Positions 18,793-27,967 of a DNA stretch of 64,000 bases are shown piece after piece. A program made the position numbers and the translations under genes. Numbering within the stretch: the stretch's first letter is position 1; the number at the start of each line of letters is the position of its first letter. Source of the stretch: Zhuqueibacter pondensis (GTDB lineage: Bacteria; Zhuqueibacterota; Zhuqueibacteria; Zhuqueibacterales; Zhuqueibacteraceae); NCBI GenBank assembly GCA_034505955.1, contig JAPDQK010000033.1:3179-67178 (forward strand), in the 5' to 3' direction. The notes beneath the pieces are model-generated. The model saw only the letters and a list, made by a program, of their open reading frames with translations. It was not told the origin of the DNA and did no database searches.

Positions 18793-19852
18793 AATCGAGC
18801 GCTTGCGCATGCACATGCGCGAAATCGGTTTGACGGCCTTTTTAGTCAGCGCGCTCCCCAATCTGCGATACCTGTTTGGCTTCACCGGTTCCAATGGCAT
18901 GGGTCTGATCACTTCAGACCTTTGCTTTTTTGTAACCGACTGGCGTTATCGTGATCAGGTTGATCAAGAAGTGCGCAACGCCGAAATTTTCGTGGTGCAG
19001 CGGGATCTGCTCGCGGCCCTCAAACAACGGCAGGTGTTGCAGGTTGGCGATTGTCTCGGCTTTGAAGCACATCACTTGAGCTTCCAGCTTTATTCCCAAC
19101 TCCACAAGCTTTTCGACAAGGTCAAGCTCGTTGCCACCCGGAATATCGTCGAAAAAATAGCCATTCCCAAGGACTCCCAGGAGATCGCTTGCATCAAGCA
19201 GGCGGCGGCCATAGCCTGCGCTGTATGGGATCAGGTTTTGCCTCTGGTCCGGCGAAATATAATGGAGACAGACATCGCTGCGGAAATTGTGTACCGCGCG
19301 CGCAAGCTCGGTTCCGAAACCGATGCTTTCGATCCCATCGTCACCAGCGGTCCCCGTTCGGCGTTGCCACACGGTCGCAGCTCACGCCGTCGTCTGCAGC
19401 CTGGCGATTTCGTCATCATTGATTTTGGCTGTGTGGTAAACGGTTATGCGGCAGACGTGACGAGAACTGTTGCCATTGGCGAACCGCCGGCGCGATTGCG
19501 CCAGGCGCATGCAGCCGTGCTACAGGCCTGTCGGCTTGCCTGCGAGGCGGCGCGTCCCGGCATGCAAGGAAACGACCTGGACAACGTTGCACGCCAATAT
19601 TTGGAATCCTGCGGCATCAAAGATCAATTCAGCCATTCTCTCGGCCATGGTCTCGGTCTTGATGTTCATTCATTGCCTCGTCTTGGGCAGGATAGCAAAG
19701 ACGTCATTACCGCGAATGCAGTCCTCGCCATCGAGCCGGGCGCGTACTTCCCCGGCCTCGGCGGCGTGCGCATTGAAGATGATCTGCTCGTCACCGACAC
19801 AGGCAACGAAATTTTGACCCCGATGTCACGGGAGCTGGTTCTGGTGGAATGA
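18782..19852 (+). CDS. pepP: M24-family Xaa-Pro aminopeptidase
   Basis: The 356-residue protein has an N-terminal creatinase-like domain and a C-terminal pita-bread fold. All five dimetal ligands are visible: D214 (IIDFG), D225 (AADVTRT), H289 (GHGLGLDVH), E318 (IEPG) and E332 (IEDD). The enzyme removes an N-terminal residue before proline in the cytoplasm. The size fits the short PepQ/PepP group (about 355 residues), not the 440-residue E. coli PepP. It overlaps the TPR gene by 11 bases, so the two are probably translationally coupled. The gene symbol follows common usage for this group and is approximate. Confidence 0.93.
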   Translation: MQDRIERLRMHMREIGLTAFLVSALPNLRYLFGFTGSNGMGLITSDLCFFVTDWRYRDQVDQEVRNAEIFVVQRDLLAALKQRQVLQVGDCLGFEAHHLSFQLYSQLHKLFDKVKLVATRNIVEKIAIPKDSQEIACIKQAAAIACAVWDQVLPLVRRNIMETDIAAEIVYRARKLGSETDAFDPIVTSGPRSALPHGRSSRRRLQPGDFVIIDFGCVVNGYAADVTRTVAIGEPPARLRQAHAAVLQACRLACEAARPGMQGNDLDNVARQYLESCGIKDQFSHSLGHGLGLDVHSLPRLGQDSKDVITANAVLAIEPGAYFPGLGGVRIEDDLLVTDTGNEILTPMSRELVLVE

Positions 19853-19978
19853 CGCTCGAGGCTTTCGGACGCAGCCTCGATCCTGAATTTGATTTTCTGA
19901 AAATGACGGATTCGGATCCGAATCTTCCCGGCAGGTGAATCTTCAATCTCGTGCACGCAATTTGAAACAAATCATGTC

Positions 19979-20941
19979 ATGCTCTTCTCGCCAAATACAT
20001 CCGCAGACACGCATCCCGATACAATTGCCATCATCATCGTTACCTTCCAGAATGCCGGCCAAATTGCTGAATGTCTCGGCTCGTTGATAACCGCCGGGCC
20101 GTTACGACGAATTCATCTTTTTATCATCGACAATGCCTCAACGGACGGAACGCGCGAGTTGATCGCCGCGACCATCGCCAATTTGCCGCAGCCGCGCTTT
20201 GCCACCGAATTCATCGGCAATGCCGAGAATCTGGGATTCACCCGTGCAGTCAATCAAGGATTGGCGCGTTATCGTGCCACCTGCGGCGATTGCAGCGTGC
20301 CAGTCTTGTTTTTGAATCCTGATACGATTTTGCCGGCAAACAGTCTTTCTTTGCTCTTGGGAAAATTATACTCCACGTCTCAGACCGGTGTCATTGCGCC
20401 GCAACTCATTTATGAAGATGGACGGATCCAACCCTCCTGCCGGCGGTTCCCAACACACTGGGACCTGTTTTGCGAGTTGTCCGGCTTGTCTCGGCTGTTC
20501 CCCCACTCGCGGCGATTCAATCGCTGGAAAATGGGCGATTTCGATCATCAGCACGCGGCAGAGGTGGATCAACCACAGGGCGCATGTCTTTTGGCGCGGC
20601 CGGAAGTGGTGGCGAAAGTCGGCTTTTGGGATGAGCGCTTCCCCATTTTTTTCAGCGATGTGGATTGGTGTCGGCGGGTGTGGCACCACGACTGGAAAAT
20701 TCGCTTTGAGCCGTCCGTTCAAATTATCCATGCACAAGGCGTCAGTGTGCGGCAGATTCGCGCCGCCGCCATTTGGAGCTCGCATCTTTCTTTCTGGCGC
20801 TACCTGCGCAAATATGAAAACACGCAATGGGAAAAATTGTTGAATTGGATTTTGGGGCCGTTGCTCGTTTTGGCTGCACTGATACGAATACTCCCAGATT
20901 TGACCCTTCGAGCAAAACGCGCCCTCGGAAGGGTGGAATGA
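19979..20941 (+). CDS. Family 2 glycosyltransferase (rhamnosyltransferase-like)
   Basis: The 320-residue protein begins with a GT-A Rossmann segment (IAIIIVTFQNAGQIAECLGSL, IIDNASTDGT), continues with FLNPDT near residue 115 in place of the DXD, and has FFSDVDWCRRVW as the downstream acidic motif of WbbL-type enzymes. A single hydrophobic stretch near residue 295 (WILGPLLVLAALIRILP) may anchor it to the inner membrane. It probably adds a deoxyhexose or hexose to a lipid-linked glycan. It closes the plus-strand set that starts with the epimerase. The acceptor is unknown. Confidence 0.87.
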   Translation: MLFSPNTSADTHPDTIAIIIVTFQNAGQIAECLGSLITAGPLRRIHLFIIDNASTDGTRELIAATIANLPQPRFATEFIGNAENLGFTRAVNQGLARYRATCGDCSVPVLFLNPDTILPANSLSLLLGKLYSTSQTGVIAPQLIYEDGRIQPSCRRFPTHWDLFCELSGLSRLFPHSRRFNRWKMGDFDHQHAAEVDQPQGACLLARPEVVAKVGFWDERFPIFFSDVDWCRRVWHHDWKIRFEPSVQIIHAQGVSVRQIRAAAIWSSHLSFWRYLRKYENTQWEKLLNWILGPLLVLAALIRILPDLTLRAKRALGRVE

Positions 20942-21215
20942 TGAAGTAGATTTCTTTTCCTGTTTTTCGAGATAGATTCTGTAATACTTCAGTCGAAATT
21001 CATCATCATTTTCCAATACAATTCGCGGAGGAGAAGGACGAAAAGAATAATCCCGACTGCTCTGACGGTCTTGGCATTGATTACCGCACTTCCGCTCTTG
21101 GCGCCGGCGTCACCCAAAACACACTGACAAAAAATTGCCTCACCGGCTCAACGCAAAATTTCCTCTGCCGCTTTTGCTTTTTTCTTTTTGCCGTTTGCTG
21201 TTTTCTGTTTGTTTT

Positions 21216-21776
21216 TCAAACGATGATTCCCGATTTGTCCAGTTGTGCTCTGAGCGCTTGCATTTCAACGTTGGTATTCTTGAGGCGGTCACCAATGATC
21301 AGGGCAAGCTGGAAGAGAAATTTATTGCCCAGGCGCGGTTTGCGCTCGAGCAGCTCGAACAAATCCGGGCGAAACAGACCGATGATGTCGGAAGGTTCTT
21401 TGGCCACGGCGGTGGCGGAGCGCGGCGATTCGTCGAGCAGAGCCAACTCGCCAAAAAATTCGCCATTACGCAGGGTCGCCAGCTCTTCGCGGCCCTCGCC
21501 CGGCGCGTGCTTGAAAATGGCCACGGTCCCGCGTTGAATGATATACATTCCCACTCCCGGCTCGCCTTCCCAGAAAATCGTTTCGTTGGCCTTGAAGGTG
21601 CGACGATGAATCAATTTCTCAAATTCACGCAATTCCCCATCACTCATGTTGGCAAACAGCGGCACCAGGCGCAGGGTGGTGAGAATGCCCTCTTCATCGT
21701 CTGATTTTGTTTTGAAAATATTGCCCCACATCGGGTGGCTGGTTTTGCTTCGACGTTGACGGTTGTTCGTAATCAT
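21216..21776 (-). CDS. Stand-alone cyclic-nucleotide-binding domain protein
   Basis: In this 186-residue protein about residues 35-150 form a cNMP-binding beta-roll: LRLVPLFANMSDGELREFEK, GEPGVGMYIIQRGTVAIF, and the phosphate-binding cassette FFGELALLDESPRSATAVA with the Glu, Arg, Ser/Ala pattern needed for cAMP or cGMP. There is no helix-turn-helix, so it is not a Crp-type transcription factor. It probably works by protein contact. The ATG at 21776 has no clear ribosome-binding site; ATG 21731 (MWGNIF) is a good alternative. It diverges from the EnvC-like gene with 63 bases between starts. A membrane cyclase lies elsewhere in the window. Confidence 0.88.
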   Translation of the reverse strand: MITNNRQRRSKTSHPMWGNIFKTKSDDEEGILTTLRLVPLFANMSDGELREFEKLIHRRTFKANETIFWEGEPGVGMYIIQRGTVAIFKHAPGEGREELATLRNGEFFGELALLDESPRSATAVAKEPSDIIGLFRPDLFELLERKPRLGNKFLFQLALIIGDRLKNTNVEMQALRAQLDKSGIIV

Positions 21777-21839
21777 AGATTCAATATAAAAAATTCATTC
21801 CAAGCAAGTCAAGAACGAATTTTTAGTTGCTTTTCTCTC

Positions 21840-23000
21840 ATGAAACATTTATTTTTTGCTATGTTGCGGTTTTGTCTGTTGAGCCTTCTTTTATTCATCC
21901 CGGCGTTGGTTTCCTCCCAGGACCAGCAAAAGCAATTGGATGAATTGCGGCAGCAGATTGCCCGTTTGCAGGAGCAGATTGCCAGACACGAAAAAAGCGA
22001 AACTTCGGTGCTGGAGTTCTTGCGATCACTTGACGAGCAGATCGATCTGACTCACCGCCTCGTCGGACAACTGCAAAAACAAGAACGCGACAAGCGCTCC
22101 CAAATTGCCGAGATGGAGAAAACGCAACAACGCACGCAGGATGAGCTGGCGCGGCTCAAACAAATGGCAGCGCAACGCGCCGTCATGTTTTACAAATATG
22201 GCCGGCTGCAAGATGTCGAGATCTTATTGACTGCCCGCTCTGTTAATCAGATGCTATTGTGGGCCAAGTACCATCAACGCCTTGCGGACAATGACCGGCG
22301 GATTTTAAACGGCATCACTAAAAAACATGAGCTGATCGGCCAGCAAAAGCGTCTCCTCGCTGCCGGGCTGCAGGAGCATCAGCGCGCTTTGAGCGAAAAA
22401 CAAAAGGAAGAAGAGATGCTCAAAAAGCGCCGCGCGCAACGCCAGGAACTGCTGAAAAAACTGCGTCAGGACAAGAGTTTTTACCAGATGCAGCTTGTGG
22501 AAACTCAGAAAGCCGTCGCGCGCATCAAACAACTCATCTCCGCCGCCGAAGCGAAAACCCCGCGTCGCGAACCGACGCCGGCAAGTGGCGACGGCTCATT
22601 TGCAAGCCGGCGCAAAGCGATGCCCTGGCCGGTCAACGGAAAAATTGTTTCACGTTATGGAAACTACCGGCATCCGGTTCTCAACACGGTCACCATGAAT
22701 TTGGGTATCGACATCGCCGCGCCCACCGGCACACCCGTGTACAGTGTGGCCAATGGCAGAGTGACGGCCATTACCTGGCAACGGGGTTACGGCAATCTCA
22801 TGATTATCAGCCATTCAGATGGTTATTACACCGTTTACAGCCATCTTGCGGACATCAATGTCTCCCTGAATGAAGAAGTAGCCGCCGAACAAATGATCGG
22901 CACGGTTGGCGACACCGGCTCGATGCAAGGGTCAACCTTGCACTTTCAAGTTTGGCGCCGGGAGGAAGCGCTGGATCCGGAGGATTGGCTGAGACCATAG
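21840..23000 (+). CDS. envC: EnvC-like murein hydrolase activator (degenerate LytM domain)
   Basis: A 386-residue secreted protein: signal peptide 1-26, long coiled coil (about 27-260) and a C-terminal M23/LytM domain (282-380). Of the catalytic residues of active LytM peptidases, D291, H335 (YSHL) and H368 (LHF) are present. The first His of HxxxD is Asn287 and the first His of HxH is Thr366. This fits the non-catalytic EnvC/NlpD group that activates amidases at division sites rather than cutting peptidoglycan. ATG 21840 is preferred because it gives a clean signal peptide. It is followed by holB after 123 bases. Confidence 0.88.
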   Translation: MKHLFFAMLRFCLLSLLLFIPALVSSQDQQKQLDELRQQIARLQEQIARHEKSETSVLEFLRSLDEQIDLTHRLVGQLQKQERDKRSQIAEMEKTQQRTQDELARLKQMAAQRAVMFYKYGRLQDVEILLTARSVNQMLLWAKYHQRLADNDRRILNGITKKHELIGQQKRLLAAGLQEHQRALSEKQKEEEMLKKRRAQRQELLKKLRQDKSFYQMQLVETQKAVARIKQLISAAEAKTPRREPTPASGDGSFASRRKAMPWPVNGKIVSRYGNYRHPVLNTVTMNLGIDIAAPTGTPVYSVANGRVTAITWQRGYGNLMIISHSDGYYTVYSHLADINVSLNEEVAAEQMIGTVGDTGSMQGSTLHFQVWRREEALDPEDWLRP

Positions 23001-23123
23001 CATTTCCTTTTTTGAACACGGGAAGGACATGCAAGCAGACGACTGCGGACGCACGGATTTTCACAGAGGGAGAAGGGAATCCGTGTCACTGTACATGCAA
23101 TTAAAATAAATTTTTAATCATTC

Positions 23124-24293
23124 GTGATCTCGATCATCGGACAAGAAAACGCTTTGGAATTCCTGCGGCGCGCTCGACAAAACGAGCGCGTGGCGCATGC
23201 ATATCTGTTCCACGGCCCGGAAGGCACAGGCAAGGAAGCGCTGGCGGTTCTTGCCGCACAAAGTTTTTTTTGTGAAAAGCAGCGCCGGAAACCAACCCAG
23301 CCAGCAACGATCGCATTGTTTGAGGAACCGGCGGCGACACCGATGGTTCGGACAGATGGCCGCCCTGATCTGGCATGCGGCGTGTGTTCCGCATGCCGGC
23401 GCGTCGCCGAGATGACCCATCCGGATGTGCGTGTCTTGTTTCCACGCCCGGCTTCAGCCTCGGAAGAGGAGCGTACCGAGGTTTTACGTAGCCTGGCAGC
23501 CAATCCGTACCAGCGCCTGCGACCTTGGGAAAATCCGACCATTCTGATTGACGATGTTCGCAGCCTGAAGCGGGATCTGGCGATGACAAGTTACGAGGGT
23601 CAGGGTATGGCCGCGTTGATTTTGGAAGCCGATCGCATGAAAGCGGAAGCGGCCAACGCCCTGCTCAAAATTTTGGAGGAACCGCCGCCACAAACGCTTT
23701 TGATTCTAACGGCAACCTCGGTTGGCGGCTTGTTGCCGACCATCGTTTCCCGCTGCCAGACGGTGCAATTGCTCATTTTGTCCCTGGAGCAAATTGCCAG
23801 CGCTTTGCAGGAGAAACATCGCGTTCCGGCAGCGCGCGCACAGTTCATCGCCAAGCTGGCCAATGGCAATTTCCGCCGGGCACTCGAATTGCTTGATGAT
23901 GATGTGGACGCCCGACGCCAGCAAGCCGTCGAATTTCTGCGCATGGCGTTTCGCTTCAACAAGCCGGTGGAGCAGATGGATTTTCTCAATACTTTGGTGC
24001 GCGATCACGATCGGCGTGAGCTGCGCCAGCTTTTGGAATTTTGCACACTCTGGATTCGCGACGGTTATGTGCTGAAGCTCATGCCGCAGGGAAATACATC
24101 CATTATCAACACCGATCTGGAGCGCATGCTGGCAGATCTTGTCAAGAATCTTCCTCATTTCGATTTTCCAGGTGTGATTGCGGAGCTGGAGTTTGCCATC
24201 GAATGCCTTGATCGTTACGTGCAACCATGGTTGGTGCTCATGGTGCTATTGCATCGCATCCAACAATTGGCAGGAAGCAGGCTGCGCCTGTAA
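23124..24293 (+). CDS. holB: DNA polymerase III delta' subunit
   Basis: The 389-residue protein starts with GTG 23124 (MISIIGQENALEFLRRA). It has a P-loop-like GPEGTGKE (31-38), a four-Cys zinc module (CGVCSACRR plus an upstream Cys), KAEAANALLKILEEPP, and the SRC motif (IVSRCQT) used for trans-acting contact in the clamp loader. The protein helps load the sliding clamp. It starts the conserved holB-ricT-metG-tatD-rsmA order. The segment between Walker A and the zinc module is longer than in E. coli HolB. Confidence 0.94.
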   Translation: MISIIGQENALEFLRRARQNERVAHAYLFHGPEGTGKEALAVLAAQSFFCEKQRRKPTQPATIALFEEPAATPMVRTDGRPDLACGVCSACRRVAEMTHPDVRVLFPRPASASEEERTEVLRSLAANPYQRLRPWENPTILIDDVRSLKRDLAMTSYEGQGMAALILEADRMKAEAANALLKILEEPPPQTLLILTATSVGGLLPTIVSRCQTVQLLILSLEQIASALQEKHRVPAARAQFIAKLANGNFRRALELLDDDVDARRQQAVEFLRMAFRFNKPVEQMDFLNTLVRDHDRRELRQLLEFCTLWIRDGYVLKLMPQGNTSIINTDLERMLADLVKNLPHFDFPGVIAELEFAIECLDRYVQPWLVLMVLLHRIQQLAGSRLRL

Positions 24294-24302
24294 GGAGGTC
24301 AT

Positions 24303-25175
24303 GTGTCGGATTTTGTCGAGGTGAAATTCAAGGGTGAGCGCAAAAATTGGTATGCGAATCCGCAGCAATTTCCTTTTCGTCCCGGCGATTTTGTCATCGT
24401 GGAGGCTGAAAAAGGCGAGGACTTGGGTCGGGTCAGCCAGGTCGAGCTGCCTGCGCGCGTGCAGGTTCCACCGAATGACGGCTTGAAAAAAGCACTTCGC
24501 AAGGCGAATGAAAGTGATCTGATTCGCTGTCAGAACAACAAAGTGGCCGAGGAGAAAGCGCTCGAGCTCTGCCGCCAAAAGGTGGCACAACACGGCTTGG
24601 TGATGAAAGTGACAGACTGCGAGTACCAGCTTGATGGTAACAAGATTACGTTTTATTTTACCGCCGACAAGCGTGTAGATTTTCGTGAGCTGGTGAAAGA
24701 TTTGGCGGCGGTTTATCACACCCGCATCGAGCTCAGGCAAATCGGTGTACGCGACGAAGCCAAGCGCATGAGTGGATACGGCGTTTGTGGTCTGAAGCTT
24801 TGCTGCTCTTCCTGGATTCAGGATTTTGCGCCAATCACCACGCAGGCGGCCAAAGAGCAAAACCTGCCGCTCAATCCGAACAAGCTTGCCGGTGTTTGTG
24901 GCCGGTTGAAGTGTTGCCTCATGTATGAGCGCGATTTTTACAACTTGGCAATAGCGCAATTTCCGGAACTTGCCAAGCCGATCATGACGGAAAAGGGCGA
25001 GGCCCTGATTACCAAAATTGATATTTTTCACGATACCATCACGGTGAAATATTCAAGCGGAGAAGTGGAGGTGTTGGCGCTGGCGGTGGCGCAGGAGATG
25101 GTCTACAAATGCCAGAATAATTGTGGTCATGCGCAGGGGAATTTGGAGGAATTAGGGAATGCGGAAACGCATTAA
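24303..25175 (+). CDS. ricT: PSP1-domain protein RicT (YaaT)
   Basis: GTG 24303 follows a perfect AAGGAGG at 24292-24298. The 290-residue protein carries the PSP1 C-terminal domain with the diagnostic Cys-rich sequence (CGLKLCCSSW, then AGVCGRLKCCLMYE). In Bacillus, RicT (YaaT) works with RicA and RicF, carries iron-sulfur clusters through such Cys residues and helps RNase Y processing. No ricA or ricF homologue lies in the window. The holB-ricT adjacency matches Bacillus and many other phyla. A role in RNA processing is inferred from the family only. Confidence 0.93.
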   Translation: MSDFVEVKFKGERKNWYANPQQFPFRPGDFVIVEAEKGEDLGRVSQVELPARVQVPPNDGLKKALRKANESDLIRCQNNKVAEEKALELCRQKVAQHGLVMKVTDCEYQLDGNKITFYFTADKRVDFRELVKDLAAVYHTRIELRQIGVRDEAKRMSGYGVCGLKLCCSSWIQDFAPITTQAAKEQNLPLNPNKLAGVCGRLKCCLMYERDFYNLAIAQFPELAKPIMTEKGEALITKIDIFHDTITVKYSSGEVEVLALAVAQEMVYKCQNNCGHAQGNLEELGNAETH

Positions 25176-25192
25176 CAAGTTGGGCTGAACAT

Positions 25193-25417
25193 ATGAACTA
25201 CAAAAACATCATTACCATTGAACCAGGCAAGCGTGGCGGCAAGCCGTGCATTCGAGGAATGCGAATTACTGTCTATGATATCCTTGACTATCTCGCGTCC
25301 GGCATGACACCGCAAGAAATTCTTGAGGATTTTCCTTACCTCACTGCTGAAGACATTCAGGCTTGCTTAAGTTACGCCGCCGATCGGGAGCGCCAGTTAA
25401 TGGCGGTTCCAATTTGA
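25193..25417 (+). CDS. DUF433 antitoxin
   Basis: The start is ATG 25193 (MNYKNIITIEPGKRGGKPCI), giving 74 residues; an earlier in-frame start lies within ricT and is rejected. The IRGMRITVYDILDYLASGM core and EEILEDFPYLTAEDIQACL-like tail are the DUF433 winged/homeodomain-like fold found as antitoxins (VapB45 type). It probably binds DNA and neutralises the adjacent DUF5615 protein. Its stop overlaps the toxin start by 4 bases (TTGA). The pair sits between ricT and metG, breaking an otherwise conserved order, so it looks like an inserted accessory module. Confidence 0.9.
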   Translation: MNYKNIITIEPGKRGGKPCIRGMRITVYDILDYLASGMTPQEILEDFPYLTAEDIQACLSYAADRERQLMAVPI

Positions 25418-25746
25418 AACTGTTATTCGATCAAAATCCATCTCCGCGTCTGATCGCTCGACTTGCGGACGTATACCCCAATTCAGTCCATGTGCAAATG
25501 GTTGGACTTGACCGCGCACAGGACGAAGAAATTTGGAATTACGCCCGGCAAGAGGGCTGTATCATTATTACTAAAGATGCGGACTTTCATGAGCGCAGTA
25601 TTTTATTTGGTTTTCCGCCGAAGGTGATTTGGATTTGTCGCGGAAACTGCTCAACGACGCAGATCGCATCTATACTTCGGCAAAATTACAACCAAATCCA
25701 ATCCTTTGATGCGGATGACAGCATTGGGATTCTCGTATTATTTTAA
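25414..25746 (+). CDS. DUF5615 PIN-like toxin (VapC45/Mut7-C type)
   Basis: Translation most likely starts at TTG 25414, overlapping the DUF433 stop as TTGA; this gives the family N-terminus LKLLFDQNPSPRL. The 110-residue protein keeps the acidic residues of a PIN-like active site: D6, D37 and D55/D57 in ITKDADF. The family is predicted to be a ribonuclease toxin. Of the five toxin-like genes in the window, this is one of two with no visible lesion. It ends 15 bases before metG. Confidence 0.88.
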   Translation: MKLLFDQNPSPRLIARLADVYPNSVHVQMVGLDRAQDEEIWNYARQEGCIIITKDADFHERSILFGFPPKVIWICRGNCSTTQIASILRQNYNQIQSFDADDSIGILVLF

Positions 25747-25761
25747 AGGACCAGACTTTCT

Positions 25762-27849
25762 GTGACTTCACCTGAAAAAATCCTCGTCACCAGCGCCCTG
25801 CCGTATGCCAATGGCCCTTTGCACCTCGGCCACGTGGCGGGCGCGTATTTGCCGGCGGACATCTATGTGCGCTATCAGCGCATGATGGGACGCGATGTGG
25901 TTTTCGTCTGCGGCACCGATGAGCACGGCGTGCCCATCACCATTGCCGCGGAGAAGGCAGGAAAATCGCCAAAAGAATTCGTCGATTTCTACTGGGCGCA
26001 AATGAATGAGGCGTTTGCCCGCGTCGGCATCTGCTTCGACATTTTTTCTCGCACCACCACGCCGGAGCATTATCCGCTCGCGCAGGAATTTTTCCTGACC
26101 ATGTACCGAAAAAACCTTCTGGTGGAAAAATCCGCCAGGCAGTATTACTGTCCGAAAGACCAGCGGTTTCTGGCGGATCGTTATGTCGAGGGCACCTGCC
26201 CGCATTGCGGCAAGCCTGGCGCCAAGGGCGATCAATGCGAATCCTGCGGCAAGTGGATCGATCAACTCGAGTTGATCGATCCAAAATGCGCGATCTGCGG
26301 CGCCACGCCGGAAATTCGCGAGACCAAACATTTTTACATTCCGCTGGGCCGCTTTGCTTCGCAAGTGAAAACCTGGCTCGATACCAAAAAGAATTGGCGC
26401 GACAACGTGCTCAACTTTTGCTACGGCTGGATCAAAGAAGGTCTGGCCGATCGCGCCATTACACGTGACCTCCCGTGGGGCGTGCCCGTGCCGCTACCAG
26501 GATATGAGGGAAAAGTGCTCTATGTCTGGTTCGATGCACCGATCGGCTACATCTCGGCGACCAAGGTCTGGGCGCAACGCCTCGGCCAGCCGGACAAGTG
26601 GAAAGAGTACTGGATGGACCCCAACACCAAGCTGGTGCATTTCATCGGCAAAGACAATATTGTCTTTCACGCCATCATCTGGCCGGCGATGCTGATGGCA
26701 CAAGAGCAATACGTTCTGCCCGCGGACATTCCGGCCAACGAATTTCTCAATCTCGAAGGCCGCAAGTTTTCCACCAGCCGCAATTTCGCGGTATGGCTGC
26801 ATGAGTATCTCGAGAAGTTTCCGCCGGATCCCTTGCGGTATGCCATGGCGGCCAATTTGCCCGAAGGCAAGGATGCCGATTTTTCCTGGAAGGAATTTCA
26901 GACCCGCAACAACAGCGAGCTGGCGGATATTCTCGGCAATTTCATTAATCGCACCCTGACTTTTGTCAAGAAGAATTATGCCAATCGCGTTCCTGCTGCC
27001 AGTGCTTTGAATGAGCGTGATCAGCGGATGCTCGAGGTGATTAAATCCTGGCCGCAAAAACTCAGCGAAGATTACGAACGCTACGAGTTCCGCCGCGGGA
27101 CACAGGAATTGATGGACCTGGCGCGCCACGCCAACAAATATTTCAATGACGAAGAGCCCTGGCGCACGCTGCGAGAAGATCGCCGGCGTTGCGATACCAC
27201 CATGCACGTCTGTTTGCACGTTTGCAAGGCGCTGGCCATCTTGATGGCGCCGACACTGCCGTTTTCCGCGCCGCGGTTGTGGAAAATGCTCAACTTGTCC
27301 GGCGAAGTCGAAAAGCAAAATTGGCTGACTGCACCGCTGGCGCCGCTGCCAGCCAATCATCAATTAAATGAGCCGGAAATTCTTTTTACCAAAATTGAAG
27401 ACGACGCCATCGCGCCGGAGATCGCCCGTCTGCAAGAGGTACTGCAAAAAATGCAACAGAATACTCAACCTGTAACCGAATCCTTGCAAAGTGAGACGCC
27501 AAAATCTATGATAACACCGACACCGCAGGTCCCCATTGAGACGTTCCAGCAGCTTGATCTGCGCATTGCCGAGATTCTTGCGGCCGAGAAAGTAGAAAAA
27601 GCCGATAAGTTGCTGAAACTCAGAATTCGCATTGGCTCCGAAGAGCGGCAAATGGTGGCGGGCATCGCGCAACATTATAAGTCCGAAGAGCTTGTCGGTA
27701 AAAAAGTCGTTATTGTCGCCAACCTGCAGCCGGCGAAAATTCGGGGCATCGAGTCGCAGGGCATGATCCTGGCTGCAACCACCGACGATGGGAAGCTCGC
27801 CATCATCGTGCCGGACCGGGAGATTGCAAGTGGTGCGAAAGTGAAATGA
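25762..27849 (+). CDS. metG: Methionyl-tRNA synthetase with C-terminal tRNA-binding domain
   Basis: GTG 25762 begins a 695-residue class I synthetase. It has the HIGH-equivalent HLGHVAG, a zinc region with several CxxC knuckles (CPHCGKPG, CESCGKW, CAICGA), the KMSKS-equivalent KFSTS and a helical anticodon domain. The C-terminal 110 residues are an OB-fold tRNA-binding domain (IAEILAAEKVEKADKLLKL, SQGMILAA). It charges tRNA-Met. A perfect 30-bp palindrome lies in the zinc region at 26254-26283. It is followed by tatD after 118 bases. Confidence 0.97.
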   Translation: MTSPEKILVTSALPYANGPLHLGHVAGAYLPADIYVRYQRMMGRDVVFVCGTDEHGVPITIAAEKAGKSPKEFVDFYWAQMNEAFARVGICFDIFSRTTTPEHYPLAQEFFLTMYRKNLLVEKSARQYYCPKDQRFLADRYVEGTCPHCGKPGAKGDQCESCGKWIDQLELIDPKCAICGATPEIRETKHFYIPLGRFASQVKTWLDTKKNWRDNVLNFCYGWIKEGLADRAITRDLPWGVPVPLPGYEGKVLYVWFDAPIGYISATKVWAQRLGQPDKWKEYWMDPNTKLVHFIGKDNIVFHAIIWPAMLMAQEQYVLPADIPANEFLNLEGRKFSTSRNFAVWLHEYLEKFPPDPLRYAMAANLPEGKDADFSWKEFQTRNNSELADILGNFINRTLTFVKKNYANRVPAASALNERDQRMLEVIKSWPQKLSEDYERYEFRRGTQELMDLARHANKYFNDEEPWRTLREDRRRCDTTMHVCLHVCKALAILMAPTLPFSAPRLWKMLNLSGEVEKQNWLTAPLAPLPANHQLNEPEILFTKIEDDAIAPEIARLQEVLQKMQQNTQPVTESLQSETPKSMITPTPQVPIETFQQLDLRIAEILAAEKVEKADKLLKLRIRIGSEERQMVAGIAQHYKSEELVGKKVVIVANLQPAKIRGIESQGMILAATTDDGKLAIIVPDREIASGAKVK
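26254..26283. repeat. Perfect 30-bp palindrome inside metG
   Basis: The left half TGGATCGATCAACTC is followed immediately by its exact reverse complement GAGTTGATCGATCCA, with no loop, encoding KWIDQLELIDPK between the second and third zinc knuckles. It contains an XhoI-like CTCGAG centre and two GATCGAT blocks. Confidence 0.9.
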
Positions 27850-27967
27850 GTGGAGTCATGGAGTGTTGGAGTAATGGAACCATGTTGGGTCGATTTGCAT
27901 TTCAATACTTTATCGACCCGATACTTCACCACTCCAGTGCCCATAATCATCCCCACGTTGTCAACGA
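27850..27967. repeat. TGGAGTGTTGGAGTAATGG repeat and hairpin after metG
   Basis: GTGTTGGAGTAATGGA (27867-27882 area) recurs with one mismatch after glyS near 32423. It is followed by GGGTCGAT and ATCGACCC, able to pair around a 16-base loop. No gene is seen here. Confidence 0.45.
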
